Part shown: positions 35,046 through 43,460 of the stretch, piece by piece
How the letters are laid out: each line of letters begins with the position of its first letter
Position numbering within the stretch: the stretch's first letter is position 1
NCBI RefSeq assembly: GCF_902833905.1
Contig: NZ_CADFGP010000050.1
Location: 1-50,367, forward strand
Direction: 5' to 3'
Origin: Paraburkholderia tuberum STM678
GTDB taxonomy: Bacteria > Pseudomonadota > Gammaproteobacteria > Burkholderiales > Burkholderiaceae
DNA length: 50,367 bases
Made by a program: the position numbers and the translations under genes
The notes under the pieces: model-generated
What the model was told of the DNA's origin: nothing
The model's database searches: none
The model's input: the letters and a program-made list of their open reading frames with translations, nothing else

Positions 35046-36257
35046 TTGAGCGCTGATCATCAGAACATCCCGATCGATTTGCACAGCCCGCTCGCGTGGC
35101 CGTTTTTCGAGCCGCGTCATCGCGAACTCGCGGCAGGCATCGACGCATGGTGCCGCGCGCATCTTACGCATGACGAACATGGCGACACCGATGCGACCTG
35201 CCGTGTGCTGGTACGCGAACTCGGTCACGCCGGCTGGCTGAAATACGGCGTCGGCGGTGTCGCCTATGGCGGCCACGGCGACACGATCGACACGCGCGCC
35301 GTATGCCTGCTGCGCGAAACGCTCGCGCGCTATTCGGGCCTCGCCGATTTCGCCCTGGCGATGCAAGGCCTCGGCTCGGGCGCGATCTCGCTCGCGGGCA
35401 CGCATGAGCAGAAATCGCGTTATCTGCCGCGCGTCGCGAGCGGCACGGCGATCGCCGCGTTCGCGCTGTCGGAGCCGCAAGCGGGCTCGGACGTCGCCGC
35501 GATGGCGCTCGCGGCTCGCGAAGAGGGTGAGCAATACGTGCTCGACGGCGAAAAGACGTGGATTTCGAACGGCGGCATCGCGGACTTCTACGTGGTGTTC
35601 GCGCGCACTGGCGAAGCGCCGGGCGCGCGCGGCATCAGCGCGTTCATCGTGGATGCGCAGACGCCGGGCCTCGACATCGCCGAGCGCATCGACGTAATCG
35701 CGCCGCATCCGCTCGCGCGCCTGCGCTTCACGAACGCGCGCGTGCCGAAGAGCCAGATGCTAGGTGCGCCAGGCGAAGGTTTCAAGATCGCCATGCGCAC
35801 GCTCGATATTTTCCGCACGTCGGTGGCGGCCGCATCGCTTGGCTTTGCCCGTCATGCGATGGCCGAGGGCCTCGCGCGCGCGGCGTCGCGCAAGATGTTC
35901 GGCCAGACGCTCGGCGACTTCCAGTTGACCCAGGCGAAGCTCGCGCAGATGGCGTTGACGATCGACAGCAGCGCGCTGCTCGTCTATCGCGCCGCGTGGC
36001 TGCGCGACCAGGGCGAAAGCGTCACGCGCGAAGCCGCGATGGCGAAGTGGCACGCGAGCGAAGGCGCGCAGCAGGTGATCGACGCGGCAGTGCAGCTTTA
36101 CGGCGGCATGGGTGTGCAAAGCGGCAGCGCGGTCGAGATGCTGTACCGCGAGATCCGCGCGCTGCGCATCTACGAAGGCGCGACCGAGGTGCAGCAGTTG
36201 ATCGTCGGCCGCGATCTGTTGAGGGCGCATGCCGCCGCGAACGGGAATGCGCAATGA
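35046..36257 (+). CDS. Acyl-CoA dehydrogenase family protein
   Basis: The 403-residue flavoprotein shows acyl-CoA dehydrogenase features: AFALSEPQAGSDVAAMALAA, GEKTWISNGGIADFYVVFAR, MFGQTLGDFQLTQAKLAQMA, and the C-terminal IYEGATEVQQLIVGRDLL with the likely catalytic base Glu. It starts at TTG 35046, one base after the previous stop, with GAAGGAGA just upstream; no in-frame ATG offers a better start. It should introduce a double bond into a cyclohexene- or alkyl-carboxyl-CoA intermediate. The gene is intact and overlaps the thioesterase by four bases. Confidence 0.9.
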   Translation: MSADHQNIPIDLHSPLAWPFFEPRHRELAAGIDAWCRAHLTHDEHGDTDATCRVLVRELGHAGWLKYGVGGVAYGGHGDTIDTRAVCLLRETLARYSGLADFALAMQGLGSGAISLAGTHEQKSRYLPRVASGTAIAAFALSEPQAGSDVAAMALAAREEGEQYVLDGEKTWISNGGIADFYVVFARTGEAPGARGISAFIVDAQTPGLDIAERIDVIAPHPLARLRFTNARVPKSQMLGAPGEGFKIAMRTLDIFRTSVAAASLGFARHAMAEGLARAASRKMFGQTLGDFQLTQAKLAQMALTIDSSALLVYRAAWLRDQGESVTREAAMAKWHASEGAQQVIDAAVQLYGGMGVQSGSAVEMLYREIRALRIYEGATEVQQLIVGRDLLRAHAAANGNAQ

Positions 36258-36697
36258 GCACTTCGTTCGAGCGGCCCATACGCATCCGCTTTTCGCACTG
36301 CGATCCCGCGGGCATCGTGTTCTTTCCGCAGTACCTCGTGATGACCAACGTGCTCGTCGAAGACTGGTTCAACGAGGGCTTGCGCATCGACTACGCGCAC
36401 ATGATCGCGCGGCGCCGCATCGGACTGCCGATCGTCAAGCTCGACTGCGAGTTCTCGCGGCCGAGCCAGATGGGCGAAACGATCCTGCTCACGCTCAAGG
36501 TCCGAACCATCGGCCGCAGTTCGATCGGCATCGAGATTCACGGCCATTGCAACGGCGAGACGCGTTTCCGCTCTAAACAGGTGCTCGTGTTCATATCGTT
36601 CGACAGCGGCAAATCCATCGATATTCCCGGCGATGTCGCGAGCGCGCTCGCGGCGTACGCTCCATCGGCCCCCTCCATCGAGGCGCATCGCTCATGA
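36254..36697 (+). CDS. 4-hydroxybenzoyl-CoA thioesterase-like hot-dog protein
   Basis: This 147-residue protein opens with RIRFSHCDPAGIVFFPQYLV. That is the hot-dog thioesterase motif of Pseudomonas-type 4-hydroxybenzoyl-CoA thioesterase, with the catalytic Asp at position 17. It probably hydrolyses an aryl- or ring-derived CoA ester, either as a pathway step or to release CoA from dead-end intermediates. The ATG overlaps the preceding stop (ATGA), and its own stop overlaps the RidA start in the same way. Confidence 0.88.
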   Translation: MSTSFERPIRIRFSHCDPAGIVFFPQYLVMTNVLVEDWFNEGLRIDYAHMIARRRIGLPIVKLDCEFSRPSQMGETILLTLKVRTIGRSSIGIEIHGHCNGETRFRSKQVLVFISFDSGKSIDIPGDVASALAAYAPSAPSIEAHRS

Positions 36698-37089
36698 AAC
36701 AGGCTCTCCTTCCCGCCGGCTGGGTCAAGCCGCGCGGCTATGCGAACGGCGTCGCTGCGAGCGGCACGCAGGTGTTCATCGCCGGCCAGATCGGCTGGGA
36801 CGAACAGGCGCAGTTCCAGTCCGATGACTTCGCGCAGCAGTCCGAGCAGGCGCTGAAGAATCTGCTCGCCGTGCTGCGCGAAGCGGGCGGCAAGCCCGAA
36901 CACCTCGTGCGCCTCACGTGGTACGTGACCGACAAGCGCGAGTATCTCGCATCGCTGAAGGACATCGGCCGCGCGTTTCGCGAGCTGATCGGCGACTACG
37001 ACATCGCGATGAGCGCGGTGCAGGTCGTCGCGCTGATGGAAGACCGCGCGAAGGTCGAGATCGAAGCCACCGCGGTGATTCCGTACTGA
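36694..37089 (+). CDS. RidA/YjgF-family protein
   Basis: The 131-residue protein fits the Rid family (VAASGTQVFIAGQIGWDEQA, then QSEQALKNLLAVLREAG and VRLTWYVTDKREYL). The usual RidA Arg that binds the substrate carboxylate precedes the IEIEA-type strand; here the text is LMEDRAKVEIEATAVIP, so the Arg position is shifted or replaced. Rid proteins hydrolyse reactive enamine/imine intermediates, and the related AmnD is a deaminase in 2-aminophenol degradation. In an anthranilate pathway it would suit removal of the amino group, which supports the substrate assignment. It overlaps the thioesterase by four bases. Confidence 0.87.
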   Translation: MKQALLPAGWVKPRGYANGVAASGTQVFIAGQIGWDEQAQFQSDDFAQQSEQALKNLLAVLREAGGKPEHLVRLTWYVTDKREYLASLKDIGRAFRELIGDYDIAMSAVQVVALMEDRAKVEIEATAVIPY

Positions 37090-37170
37090 ACGTCGTACAG
37101 GTACCGAACGCACAGGCAAGCCCTTCACACCGAACGAAGCGCATTTTCCGGCTCAACGCCTCGGGAGACC

Positions 37171-38814
37171 ATGATGGAACCGTCAGCACACGTCGATACT
37201 TTCGCGCGCGACAATCTTCCGCCGCAGGATCAATGGCCCGTCTTGCTGCTCGACAATCCGGACGTCGCCTATCCGCCGAGGCTGAACTGCGCGACCGAAC
37301 TGCTGGAGCGGACCATCGAGGCGGGGCATCGCGACCGGCCGGCGATCTGGTCCGACGTGGACGGCAAGCCGCAAGCCACCACGTACGGCGAACTGCTCGC
37401 GCGGGTCAACCGCAGCGCGCATGTGCTCGTCGATGAAATGGGCTTGCGCCCCGGCAACCGTGTGCTGCTGCGCGGACCGAACACATTGCAGATGGCCGTC
37501 GCCACACTCGCGGCGCTGAAGGCCGGGCTCGTCGTCGTGCCGACCATGCCGCTGCTGCGCGCGAAGGAGCTCAAGCAGATCATCGAGAAGGCGCAGGTCA
37601 GCGCCGCGCTTTGCGACGCGCGCCTGAGCGCGGAACTCGAGCGCTGCACGAATCCGCGGGACGAGTTCTACTGCGCGGTGCTGAAACAGACCCGCCGCTT
37701 TCACGACGACTCCGCCGATTCGCTCGACACGCTCGCCGTCAACAAGCCCGAATACTTCACCGCCAGCGACACCGCCGCGGACGACATTTGCCTGATCGCG
37801 TTCACGAGCGGCACGACCGGTGCGCCGAAAGGCTGCATGCATTTCCATCGCGACATGATCGCGATGTGCGACCTGTTCCCGCGTCATGTGCTGAAGCCTT
37901 GCGCGAACGACATCTTCTGCGGCACACCGCCGCTCGCGTTCACGTTCGGGCTCGGCGGGCTGCTGTGCTTTCCGCTGCGCGTCGGTGCCTCGACGGTGTT
38001 GGTCGAAAAGTTGACGCCGCAGACCTTGCTCGAGGTGGTCGAACGATTTCATGCGACCGTGATGTTCACCGCGCCGACGTTCTATCGGCAGATGGCGCCG
38101 CTCGTCGCGCAACATGACCTTTCGTCGCTGCAGAAGACCGTGTCGGCCGGCGAGGCGCTGCCCGATTCGACGCGGCGCCAGTGGCGCGAGGCGACCGGCA
38201 TCGACATGATCGACGGTATCGGCGGCACCGAGCTGATCCACATCTTCGTTTCGTCGCAAGGCGCGGAAATCCGGCCGAACGCGATCGGCCGCGCGGTGCC
38301 GGGCTACGTCGTGCAAGCCGTCGACGACGACATGCAACCCGTGCCGCCCGGCACGATCGGCAAACTCGCGGTGCGCGGCCCCACCGGCTGCCGCTATCTG
38401 GCCGACGAACGGCAGTCGCGCTTCGTGCGCGACGGCTGGAACCTGCCGGGCGATTCGGTCTATCTCGACGCGGACGGCTACGTGTTCTACCAGGCGCGCG
38501 CCGACGACATGATCGTGTCGGCCGGCTACAACATCTCCGGTCCTGAGGTGGAAAGCGTGCTGATGCAGCACGAGGCGGTGGCCGAATGCGGCGTGATCGG
38601 CGTGCCCGACGAAACGCGTGGGCAAATCGTGCGAGCCTTCGTCGTGGTGAACCCGGGCTACGCCGCCGACGATAAACTGGTCGCGCAGCTGCAGGATTTC
38701 GTTAAGAATAACGTCGCGCCGTATAAATATCCCCGCGTCATTACGTTCGTCGGCGCGCTGCCGCGCACCGAAACCGGCAAGCTCAAACGTTTCGAGTTGC
38801 GCATGATGACGTAA
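37171..38814 (+). CDS. Aryl-CoA ligase, probably 2-aminobenzoate-CoA ligase
   Basis: This 547-residue AMP-forming ligase has the adenylation motif AFTSGTTGAPKGCMHF (about residue 210), the GGTELIHIFVSSQ region that helps shape the acid pocket, and C-terminal TETGKLKRF with the catalytic Lys537. It is of the benzoate-CoA ligase class. In this operon it would activate anthranilate (or salicylate) to its CoA thioester, the first pathway step. ATGATG offers two starts three bases apart, and GGGAGACC supplies the ribosome site. It follows RidA after 81 bases. Confidence 0.88.
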   Translation: MMEPSAHVDTFARDNLPPQDQWPVLLLDNPDVAYPPRLNCATELLERTIEAGHRDRPAIWSDVDGKPQATTYGELLARVNRSAHVLVDEMGLRPGNRVLLRGPNTLQMAVATLAALKAGLVVVPTMPLLRAKELKQIIEKAQVSAALCDARLSAELERCTNPRDEFYCAVLKQTRRFHDDSADSLDTLAVNKPEYFTASDTAADDICLIAFTSGTTGAPKGCMHFHRDMIAMCDLFPRHVLKPCANDIFCGTPPLAFTFGLGGLLCFPLRVGASTVLVEKLTPQTLLEVVERFHATVMFTAPTFYRQMAPLVAQHDLSSLQKTVSAGEALPDSTRRQWREATGIDMIDGIGGTELIHIFVSSQGAEIRPNAIGRAVPGYVVQAVDDDMQPVPPGTIGKLAVRGPTGCRYLADERQSRFVRDGWNLPGDSVYLDADGYVFYQARADDMIVSAGYNISGPEVESVLMQHEAVAECGVIGVPDETRGQIVRAFVVVNPGYAADDKLVAQLQDFVKNNVAPYKYPRVITFVGALPRTETGKLKRFELRMMT

Positions 38815-38847
38815 CCCCTATCTTTCGTGAGACTGGAGGCAGACTGC

Positions 38848-40071
38848 ATGGCCGGCTCTTTCATCGAAGTCGTCGCCCACGATGGCGGCCGTTTCAACGC
38901 ATACGTCGCGCGGCCCGCGCAGGGCTCGGGCCCAGGGCTCGTGCTGCTGCAGGAAATCTTCGGCGTCAACGACACGATGAAAGCGAGCGCCGATCGCTAC
39001 GCCGAAGAAGGCTACGTCGTGCTCGTGCCCGATCTGTTCTGGCGCATCAAGCCGAGCATTGCGCTTGGCTACGGCGACGCCGACATGAAAGAGGCGCTCG
39101 GCTATCTGGGTCAGTTCGACGCCGAAGTCGCGGTCAAGGACATCGCCGCCACCGTCGCCGCGTTGCGCGAACTGCCCGAGCAGGCCGGCAAGGTGGGCGT
39201 GGTCGGCTACTGCCTCGGCAGCAAGCTCGCGTTTCTGAGCGCGGCGCGCACCGACGTCGATTGCGCGGTCAGCTATTACGGCGTGGGCCTCGAAGCGCAT
39301 CTCGACGAAGTATCGGCAATCAACTGCCCGATGGTGTTCCACTTCCCTGAAAACGACGCGCACTGCCCACCCGAAACGCGCGAGCGCATCAGCGCCGCGC
39401 TGCGCACGCGAGCGCAAATCGAGCAATACGTGTACCCCGGCTGCGATCACGCGTTCGCCGCGCCGCAGCGCAAACAGTACGACAAGCCCGCCGCGATGAT
39501 GGCGTACTCGCGCACGCTCGCGCTGCTGCGCAAGGTGCTCGGTCCGGTCTACGATCTGAACGCGCTGTGGGAAGCGCACTGCTATCACGAGTTCGCGACA
39601 CGCGACGTCGACGCGGTGATGCCGACGATGGTCGCCGAGCCCTACGTCAATCACGTGCCGACGATGACAGGCGGCGTCGGGCATGACAATCTGAAGCGCT
39701 TTTACACGCATCACTTCGTCAACTCGAATCCGCCCGACACGAAGCTGATTCCGATTTCGCGCACGATCGGTTCGGATCGCGTCGTCGATGAATTCATTTT
39801 CAGCTGCACGCATAGCTGCGAAATCGACTGGCTGCTGCCGGGCGTCGCGCCGACCGGCAAGTACTTCGAGGTGCCGATGCTCGCCGTGGTGTGCTTCCGC
39901 GGCGACAAGCTTTATAACGAGCATATCTATTGGGATCAGGCTTCGGTGCTCGTGCAGGTGGGGCTGCTCGATCCGGAGGGCTTGCCGGTGGCGGGGATTG
40001 AAAGTGCGAGGAAGTTGCTCGATGAGACGTTGCCGTCGAATGGGTTGATGGGGGGTAAGTCGAAGGTTTAA
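38848..40071 (+). CDS. Dienelactone hydrolase fused to an NTF2/SnoaL-like domain
   Basis: The 407-residue protein has an N-terminal dienelactone hydrolase domain with Cys122 in GYCLGSKLAF, Asp170 in PENDAHCPP, His201 in CDHAFAAP and Glu36 in LQEIFGV. These positions match the classical Cys-Asp-His triad almost exactly. From about residue 245 a second domain (ALWEAHCYHEFATRDVDAVM, then NHVPTMTGGVGHDNLKRFYT) has the NTF2/SnoaL ester-cyclase-like pattern. The start at 38848 has GGAGG upstream. It closes the operon, 33 bases after the ligase. A hydrolase able to open a lactone or cyclic ester after ring oxidation would suit the pathway, but the substrate is unknown. Confidence 0.88.
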   Translation: MAGSFIEVVAHDGGRFNAYVARPAQGSGPGLVLLQEIFGVNDTMKASADRYAEEGYVVLVPDLFWRIKPSIALGYGDADMKEALGYLGQFDAEVAVKDIAATVAALRELPEQAGKVGVVGYCLGSKLAFLSAARTDVDCAVSYYGVGLEAHLDEVSAINCPMVFHFPENDAHCPPETRERISAALRTRAQIEQYVYPGCDHAFAAPQRKQYDKPAAMMAYSRTLALLRKVLGPVYDLNALWEAHCYHEFATRDVDAVMPTMVAEPYVNHVPTMTGGVGHDNLKRFYTHHFVNSNPPDTKLIPISRTIGSDRVVDEFIFSCTHSCEIDWLLPGVAPTGKYFEVPMLAVVCFRGDKLYNEHIYWDQASVLVQVGLLDPEGLPVAGIESARKLLDETLPSNGLMGGKSKV

Positions 40072-40159
40072 GGAAGTGGTGCTGCCGTCGCTGTGCATCA
40101 TCCGAATGACTCGCGCCGGCAGCGCGTATTAATCGCGGCATGCAAGACCGAAAAACTCA

Positions 40160-40537
40160 TCATCCAATCGACGAAAATCTGGCGATCATGCGGTCATAGA
40201 ATGACGGCGGCAGCTTTATAAACGACGCGTCGTCGCCGCCGCGGGAAAATGAAACGCCTTCGTCGTCCACCCAAATCAATTCAGGAACCGGTGTGCTGAA
40301 GGTTCTGCGCACTAGCAGTTTGCCTGACGCGGCGTCGTAGACCTGACCGAGATAAGCCGGGTCGTTGCCGCCTCTCCATTGGAGCAGGCATCGCTCTGCA
40401 GTGTAGCGGCCGTTTTTTGACGTGCTTTTGATGCATTCGCTCGCACTCCTGTGATCGGTGTGCGTCGCGACGAGAAGCACGGCAAACGCGACTGTGAGCA
40501 CTACAGCGCCCCATCCGATCGATCGCCCCGGTTTCAT
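40160..40537 (-). CDS. Small single-helix exported protein of unknown function
   Basis: The product (125 residues) is not recognised. One N-terminal membrane helix or uncleaved signal (GWGAVVLTVAFAVLLVATHT) precedes a periplasmic-looking domain with two Cys (SECIKSTS, ERCLLQW) that may form a disulfide. Its ATG overlaps the stop of the DUF6402-like remnant, so the pair was cotranslated. Such a pairing resembles an effector followed by its immunity protein, which is inference from layout only. It converges with the catabolic operon. Confidence 0.65.
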   Translation of the reverse strand: MKPGRSIGWGAVVLTVAFAVLLVATHTDHRSASECIKSTSKNGRYTAERCLLQWRGGNDPAYLGQVYDAASGKLLVRRTFSTPVPELIWVDDEGVSFSRGGDDASFIKLPPSFYDRMIARFSSIG

Positions 40538-40870
40538 AAATACACCTTGATCGGTGGGTCGATTCGAACAATCTTTCGATCCGAATAGATCAAGAAGTCA
40601 CCTCCTCGCTGGTGTTTTATTGCCCACTCTCTAAAGTCCTTATTGTGAAGCGGGTAGTACACGTTGCCCCTGACCTTCGGGTTCCCCAGTGCAACGGGAT
40701 AGGAAAAATACAATCGCGGTTCGTTCAGATATGACATCGCGCCGTTGTACGCCAGAACGATCACTCCGTTTTTGCTCCAATGGCCAAGATATTGCGACGC
40801 CTCGCCAGGCTTGTCGGTGAAGTCGTAACTATCCTTAATATAAACGTAGATACCTGAGATTTCTGCGACC
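40534..40870 (-). pseudogene. DUF6402-like protein, 5'-truncated remnant
   Basis: About 110 residues read convincingly as protein: ISGIYVYIKDSYDFTDKPGE, then SQYLGHWSKNGVIVLAYNGA and DFREWAIKHQRGGDFLIYSD to the stop at 40534. This looks like the C-terminal part of DUF6402-type proteins found in Burkholderia. The frame stays open upstream to 41187, but that extension lies over the MFS promoter and gene and has no family sequence. The N-terminal half therefore appears to be missing. No start codon or ribosome site is evident near 40870. The function of DUF6402 is not established. Confidence 0.6.
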
Positions 40871-41026
40871 CTGGTATGGCCTTCCTTCCCGCTCGAAGCC
40901 GCCACCGCGCGCGGCTTCGCGCAGCGCCGCCGCCCAGGATTTCGTAGTTGGACGCTAAATGTGCGGGTGCTAGACTCGAAAACCCATCGTCGGTGATCGA
41001 CCGAATCCGCGTAAAGGGGCGTCCGC

Positions 41027-42520
41027 ATGACCCATTCCCTCCACGGCAAGCAACGCTGGCTCGCGCTAATCGTGCTCTGCCTCGGCGTACTGATGATCGT
41101 GCTCGACACGACCATCGTGAACGTCGCGCTGCCGTCCATCGCAGCCGATCTCGGCTTTAGCGAAACTTCGCTCGTGTGGGTCGTCAACGCCTACATGCTG
41201 ACGTTCGGCGGCTGCCTGCTGCTCGGCGGACGGCTTGGCGATCTGTACGGACACCGCAAGCTGTTTCTCAGCGGCATTACGCTCTTCACGCTCGCCTCGC
41301 TCGCCTGCGGCCTCGCGAATTCGCAGGTGCTGCTGGTCGCCGCGCGCGCCGTGCAGGGCCTGGGCGGTGCGATCGTCTCGGCGGTATCGTTGTCGCTGAT
41401 CATGAATCTGTTCACCGAAGCCGGCGAACGCGCGAAGGCGATGGGCGTGTATGGCTTTGTCTGCGCGGGCGGCGGCAGCATCGGCGTGCTGCTCGGCGGA
41501 CTGCTCACCAACCTGCTGAGCTGGCACTGGATCTTCCTGGTCAATCTGCCGATCGGCATTGCGGTGTACGCGCTGTGCCTCGCGCTACTGCCCGCCGCGC
41601 GCGGCCACGCGCACGGCGAACGGCTCGACGTGGCCGGGGCGCTCAGCGTGACCGCATCGCTGATGCTGGCGGTCTATGCGATCGTCAACGGCAACGAAGC
41701 GGGCTGGACTTCGGCGCAAACGCTCGGCCTGCTGTTCGTCGGGCTCGCGCTGCTTGCCGTGTTCCTCGCAATCGAGGCGAGAATCGAACACCCGTTGATG
41801 CCGCTCGCTCTGCTGCGTTTGCGCAATGTCGCGACCGCAAACCTGGTCGGCGTGTTGTGGGCGGCGGCGATGTTCGCGTGGTTCTTTATTTCGGCGCTGT
41901 ATCTGCAGCGCGTGCTCGGCTATCGGCCATTGCAGGTGGGACTCGCGTTTCTGCCCGCGAACCTGATCATGGGACTCTTTTCGCTGGGATTGTCGGCGCG
42001 CGTGGTGATGCGCTTCGGGCTGCGTCGTCCGCTCGCGGCCGGCCTGCTGATCGCGGCATGCGGGCTTGCGCTGTTCGCGCGCGCGCCCGTCGACGGCAGC
42101 TTCGTACCCGACGTGTTGCCCGGCATGTTGCTGCTCGGCTTTGGCGCGGGCATCGCGTTCAATCCGCTGCTGCTCGCCGCGATGAGCGACGTCGATCCCG
42201 CCGATTCGGGCCTCGCGTCGGGCATCGTCAATACATCGTTCATGATGGGCGGGGCGCTCGGGCTTGCGGTGCTCGCGAGTCTTGCCGCCGCGCGTAGCGA
42301 GGCGATGCGGGCGTCGTCGAGTGCGGCGGCTGCGCTGAACAGCGGGTATCACGTCGCGTTTCTGTTTGGGGCGGTTTTTGCGGCGGCGGCCGGCGTGCTG
42401 GGTGGGCTGTTGCTGAGGCCGGGGCAGGCGGGTGGCGCCGCGGGCGTGCATGGTGACGCGGCGGAATCGTCTCGGCCCTCCGCCGCGGCTGCAAAACCGC
42501 AAGCGCGATCAAATGCGTGA
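41027..42520 (+). CDS. MFS drug-resistance exporter (DHA2/EmrB type)
   Basis: The 497-residue protein has about 14 hydrophobic helices and the DHA2 signatures VLDTTIVNVALPSIAADLGF, motif A-like GGRLGDLYGHRKLF, and motif C-like CAGGGSIGVLLGGLLTNLLS. These proton-driven antiporters export hydrophobic drugs and dyes. The C-terminal 30 residues are Ala/Gly-rich and hydrophilic. It is followed after 33 bases by an AraC-type regulator with a GyrI-like ligand domain, a pairing that suggests drug-responsive control. The first ATG at 41027 follows the small gap after the DUF6402-like remnant. Confidence 0.9.
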   Translation: MTHSLHGKQRWLALIVLCLGVLMIVLDTTIVNVALPSIAADLGFSETSLVWVVNAYMLTFGGCLLLGGRLGDLYGHRKLFLSGITLFTLASLACGLANSQVLLVAARAVQGLGGAIVSAVSLSLIMNLFTEAGERAKAMGVYGFVCAGGGSIGVLLGGLLTNLLSWHWIFLVNLPIGIAVYALCLALLPAARGHAHGERLDVAGALSVTASLMLAVYAIVNGNEAGWTSAQTLGLLFVGLALLAVFLAIEARIEHPLMPLALLRLRNVATANLVGVLWAAAMFAWFFISALYLQRVLGYRPLQVGLAFLPANLIMGLFSLGLSARVVMRFGLRRPLAAGLLIAACGLALFARAPVDGSFVPDVLPGMLLLGFGAGIAFNPLLLAAMSDVDPADSGLASGIVNTSFMMGGALGLAVLASLAAARSEAMRASSSAAAALNSGYHVAFLFGAVFAAAAGVLGGLLLRPGQAGGAAGVHGDAAESSRPSAAAAKPQARSNA

Positions 42521-42553
42521 GTTCGCCGCTGACTATGCTGGCTTCATGCTGAC

Positions 42554-43399
42554 ATGAGAGCCGAGATGAACCCGGTTGGAAAAGCGCTCTGGTATATCGA
42601 AAGCCACTTCGCCGGCGAGTTGACGCTCGACGACATCGCCCGCTGTGGCTGCGTATCGCGCTTTCACCTCGCGCGCGCGTTCGAAGCGGCCACCGGGATG
42701 CCGGTGATGCGCTACGTTCGCGCACGGCGTTTGAGCGAGGCCGCGCGACGTCTGGCCGATGGTGCGCCCGACATCCTCGCGGTCGCTCTCGACGCCGGCT
42801 ACGGCTCTCACGAAGCATTCACGCGCGCGTTTCGCGAACAGTTCGGGCTCACGCCCGACGCGCTGCGCGCGCGGGGTCATCTCGACAACCTGACCATCGT
42901 GGAGCCGATCAAAATGGACGAAACCCTTCTCACCCGTCTGGACCCGCCGCGCTTCGAAGACGCGCGACCGTTTCTCGTCGCTGGACTGAGCGAGCGCTAT
43001 ACGTGCGACAGCAGCAAGGCGATCCCATCCCAATGGCAGCGCTTTGGCGCCTGGTACGGCAGGGTGCCGGGACAGGTCGGCAAGGTGGCTTATGGCGTTG
43101 GCTATAACGCCGATGAACTGGGTAACTTCGACTACATGTGCGGCGTCGAAGTCAGCGACTTTTCCGCATTGCCGCCAGAGTTGAGTCGTGTGCGCATCGC
43201 CGCGCAACGGTATGCGGTGTTCACTCATCGCGAGCACATCTCAGGCATTCGTCGCACGATGAATACGATCTGGAATCAGTGGTTGCCCGCGTCAGGGCAC
43301 GTGCCTGCCGATGCGCCGCATTTCGAACGGTATGGCGAGCAGTTCGACCCGGTGACGGGGATGGGTGGAGTCGAAGTCTGGTTGCCGCTGAAAAGTTGA
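42554..43399 (+). CDS. AraC-family regulator with GyrI-like ligand domain
   Basis: The 281-residue protein has two AraC helix-turn-helix motifs at the N-terminus (GELTLDDIARCGCVSRFHLA and VALDAGYGSHEAFTRAFREQ, then FGLTPDALR). A GyrI-like small-molecule-binding domain follows (from about residue 120 to the end, with YAVFTHREHISGIRRTMNTI). This is the Rob/SoxS-with-GyrI layout of multidrug sensors. It is 33 bases downstream of the exporter and probably activates it. A start at the in-frame ATG 42566 is also possible. Confidence 0.9.
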   Translation: MRAEMNPVGKALWYIESHFAGELTLDDIARCGCVSRFHLARAFEAATGMPVMRYVRARRLSEAARRLADGAPDILAVALDAGYGSHEAFTRAFREQFGLTPDALRARGHLDNLTIVEPIKMDETLLTRLDPPRFEDARPFLVAGLSERYTCDSSKAIPSQWQRFGAWYGRVPGQVGKVAYGVGYNADELGNFDYMCGVEVSDFSALPPELSRVRIAAQRYAVFTHREHISGIRRTMNTIWNQWLPASGHVPADAPHFERYGEQFDPVTGMGGVEVWLPLKS

Positions 43400-43409
43400 T
43401 GGTCGATTC

Positions 43410-43453
43410 GGCGGATGGCCGTTGTGGATGGCCGTTGTGGCCGGCCATCCGCC
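43410..43453. terminator. Long hairpin containing a 13-base tandem repeat between convergent genes
   Basis: GGCGGATGGCCG (43410-43421) and CGGCCATCCGCC (43442-43453) form a perfect 12-base stem around a 20-base loop. The loop begins a second copy of GGATGGCCGTTGT (43413-43425 and 43426-43438). Lying between the AraC gene and the convergent MHS permease, it is likely a bidirectional terminator, although no T-run follows on either strand. Confidence 0.5.
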
Positions 43454-43460
43454 TGATCGT

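Noticed and set aside
37183..38625. Long antisense open frame opposite the aryl-CoA ligase
   Set aside because: Same GC-driven shadow effect; no protein-family character and no ribosome site.
41585..42502. Antisense frame opposite the MFS exporter
   Set aside because: Arg/Gln/His-rich translation typical of a shadow; the sense frame is a clear DHA2 transporter.
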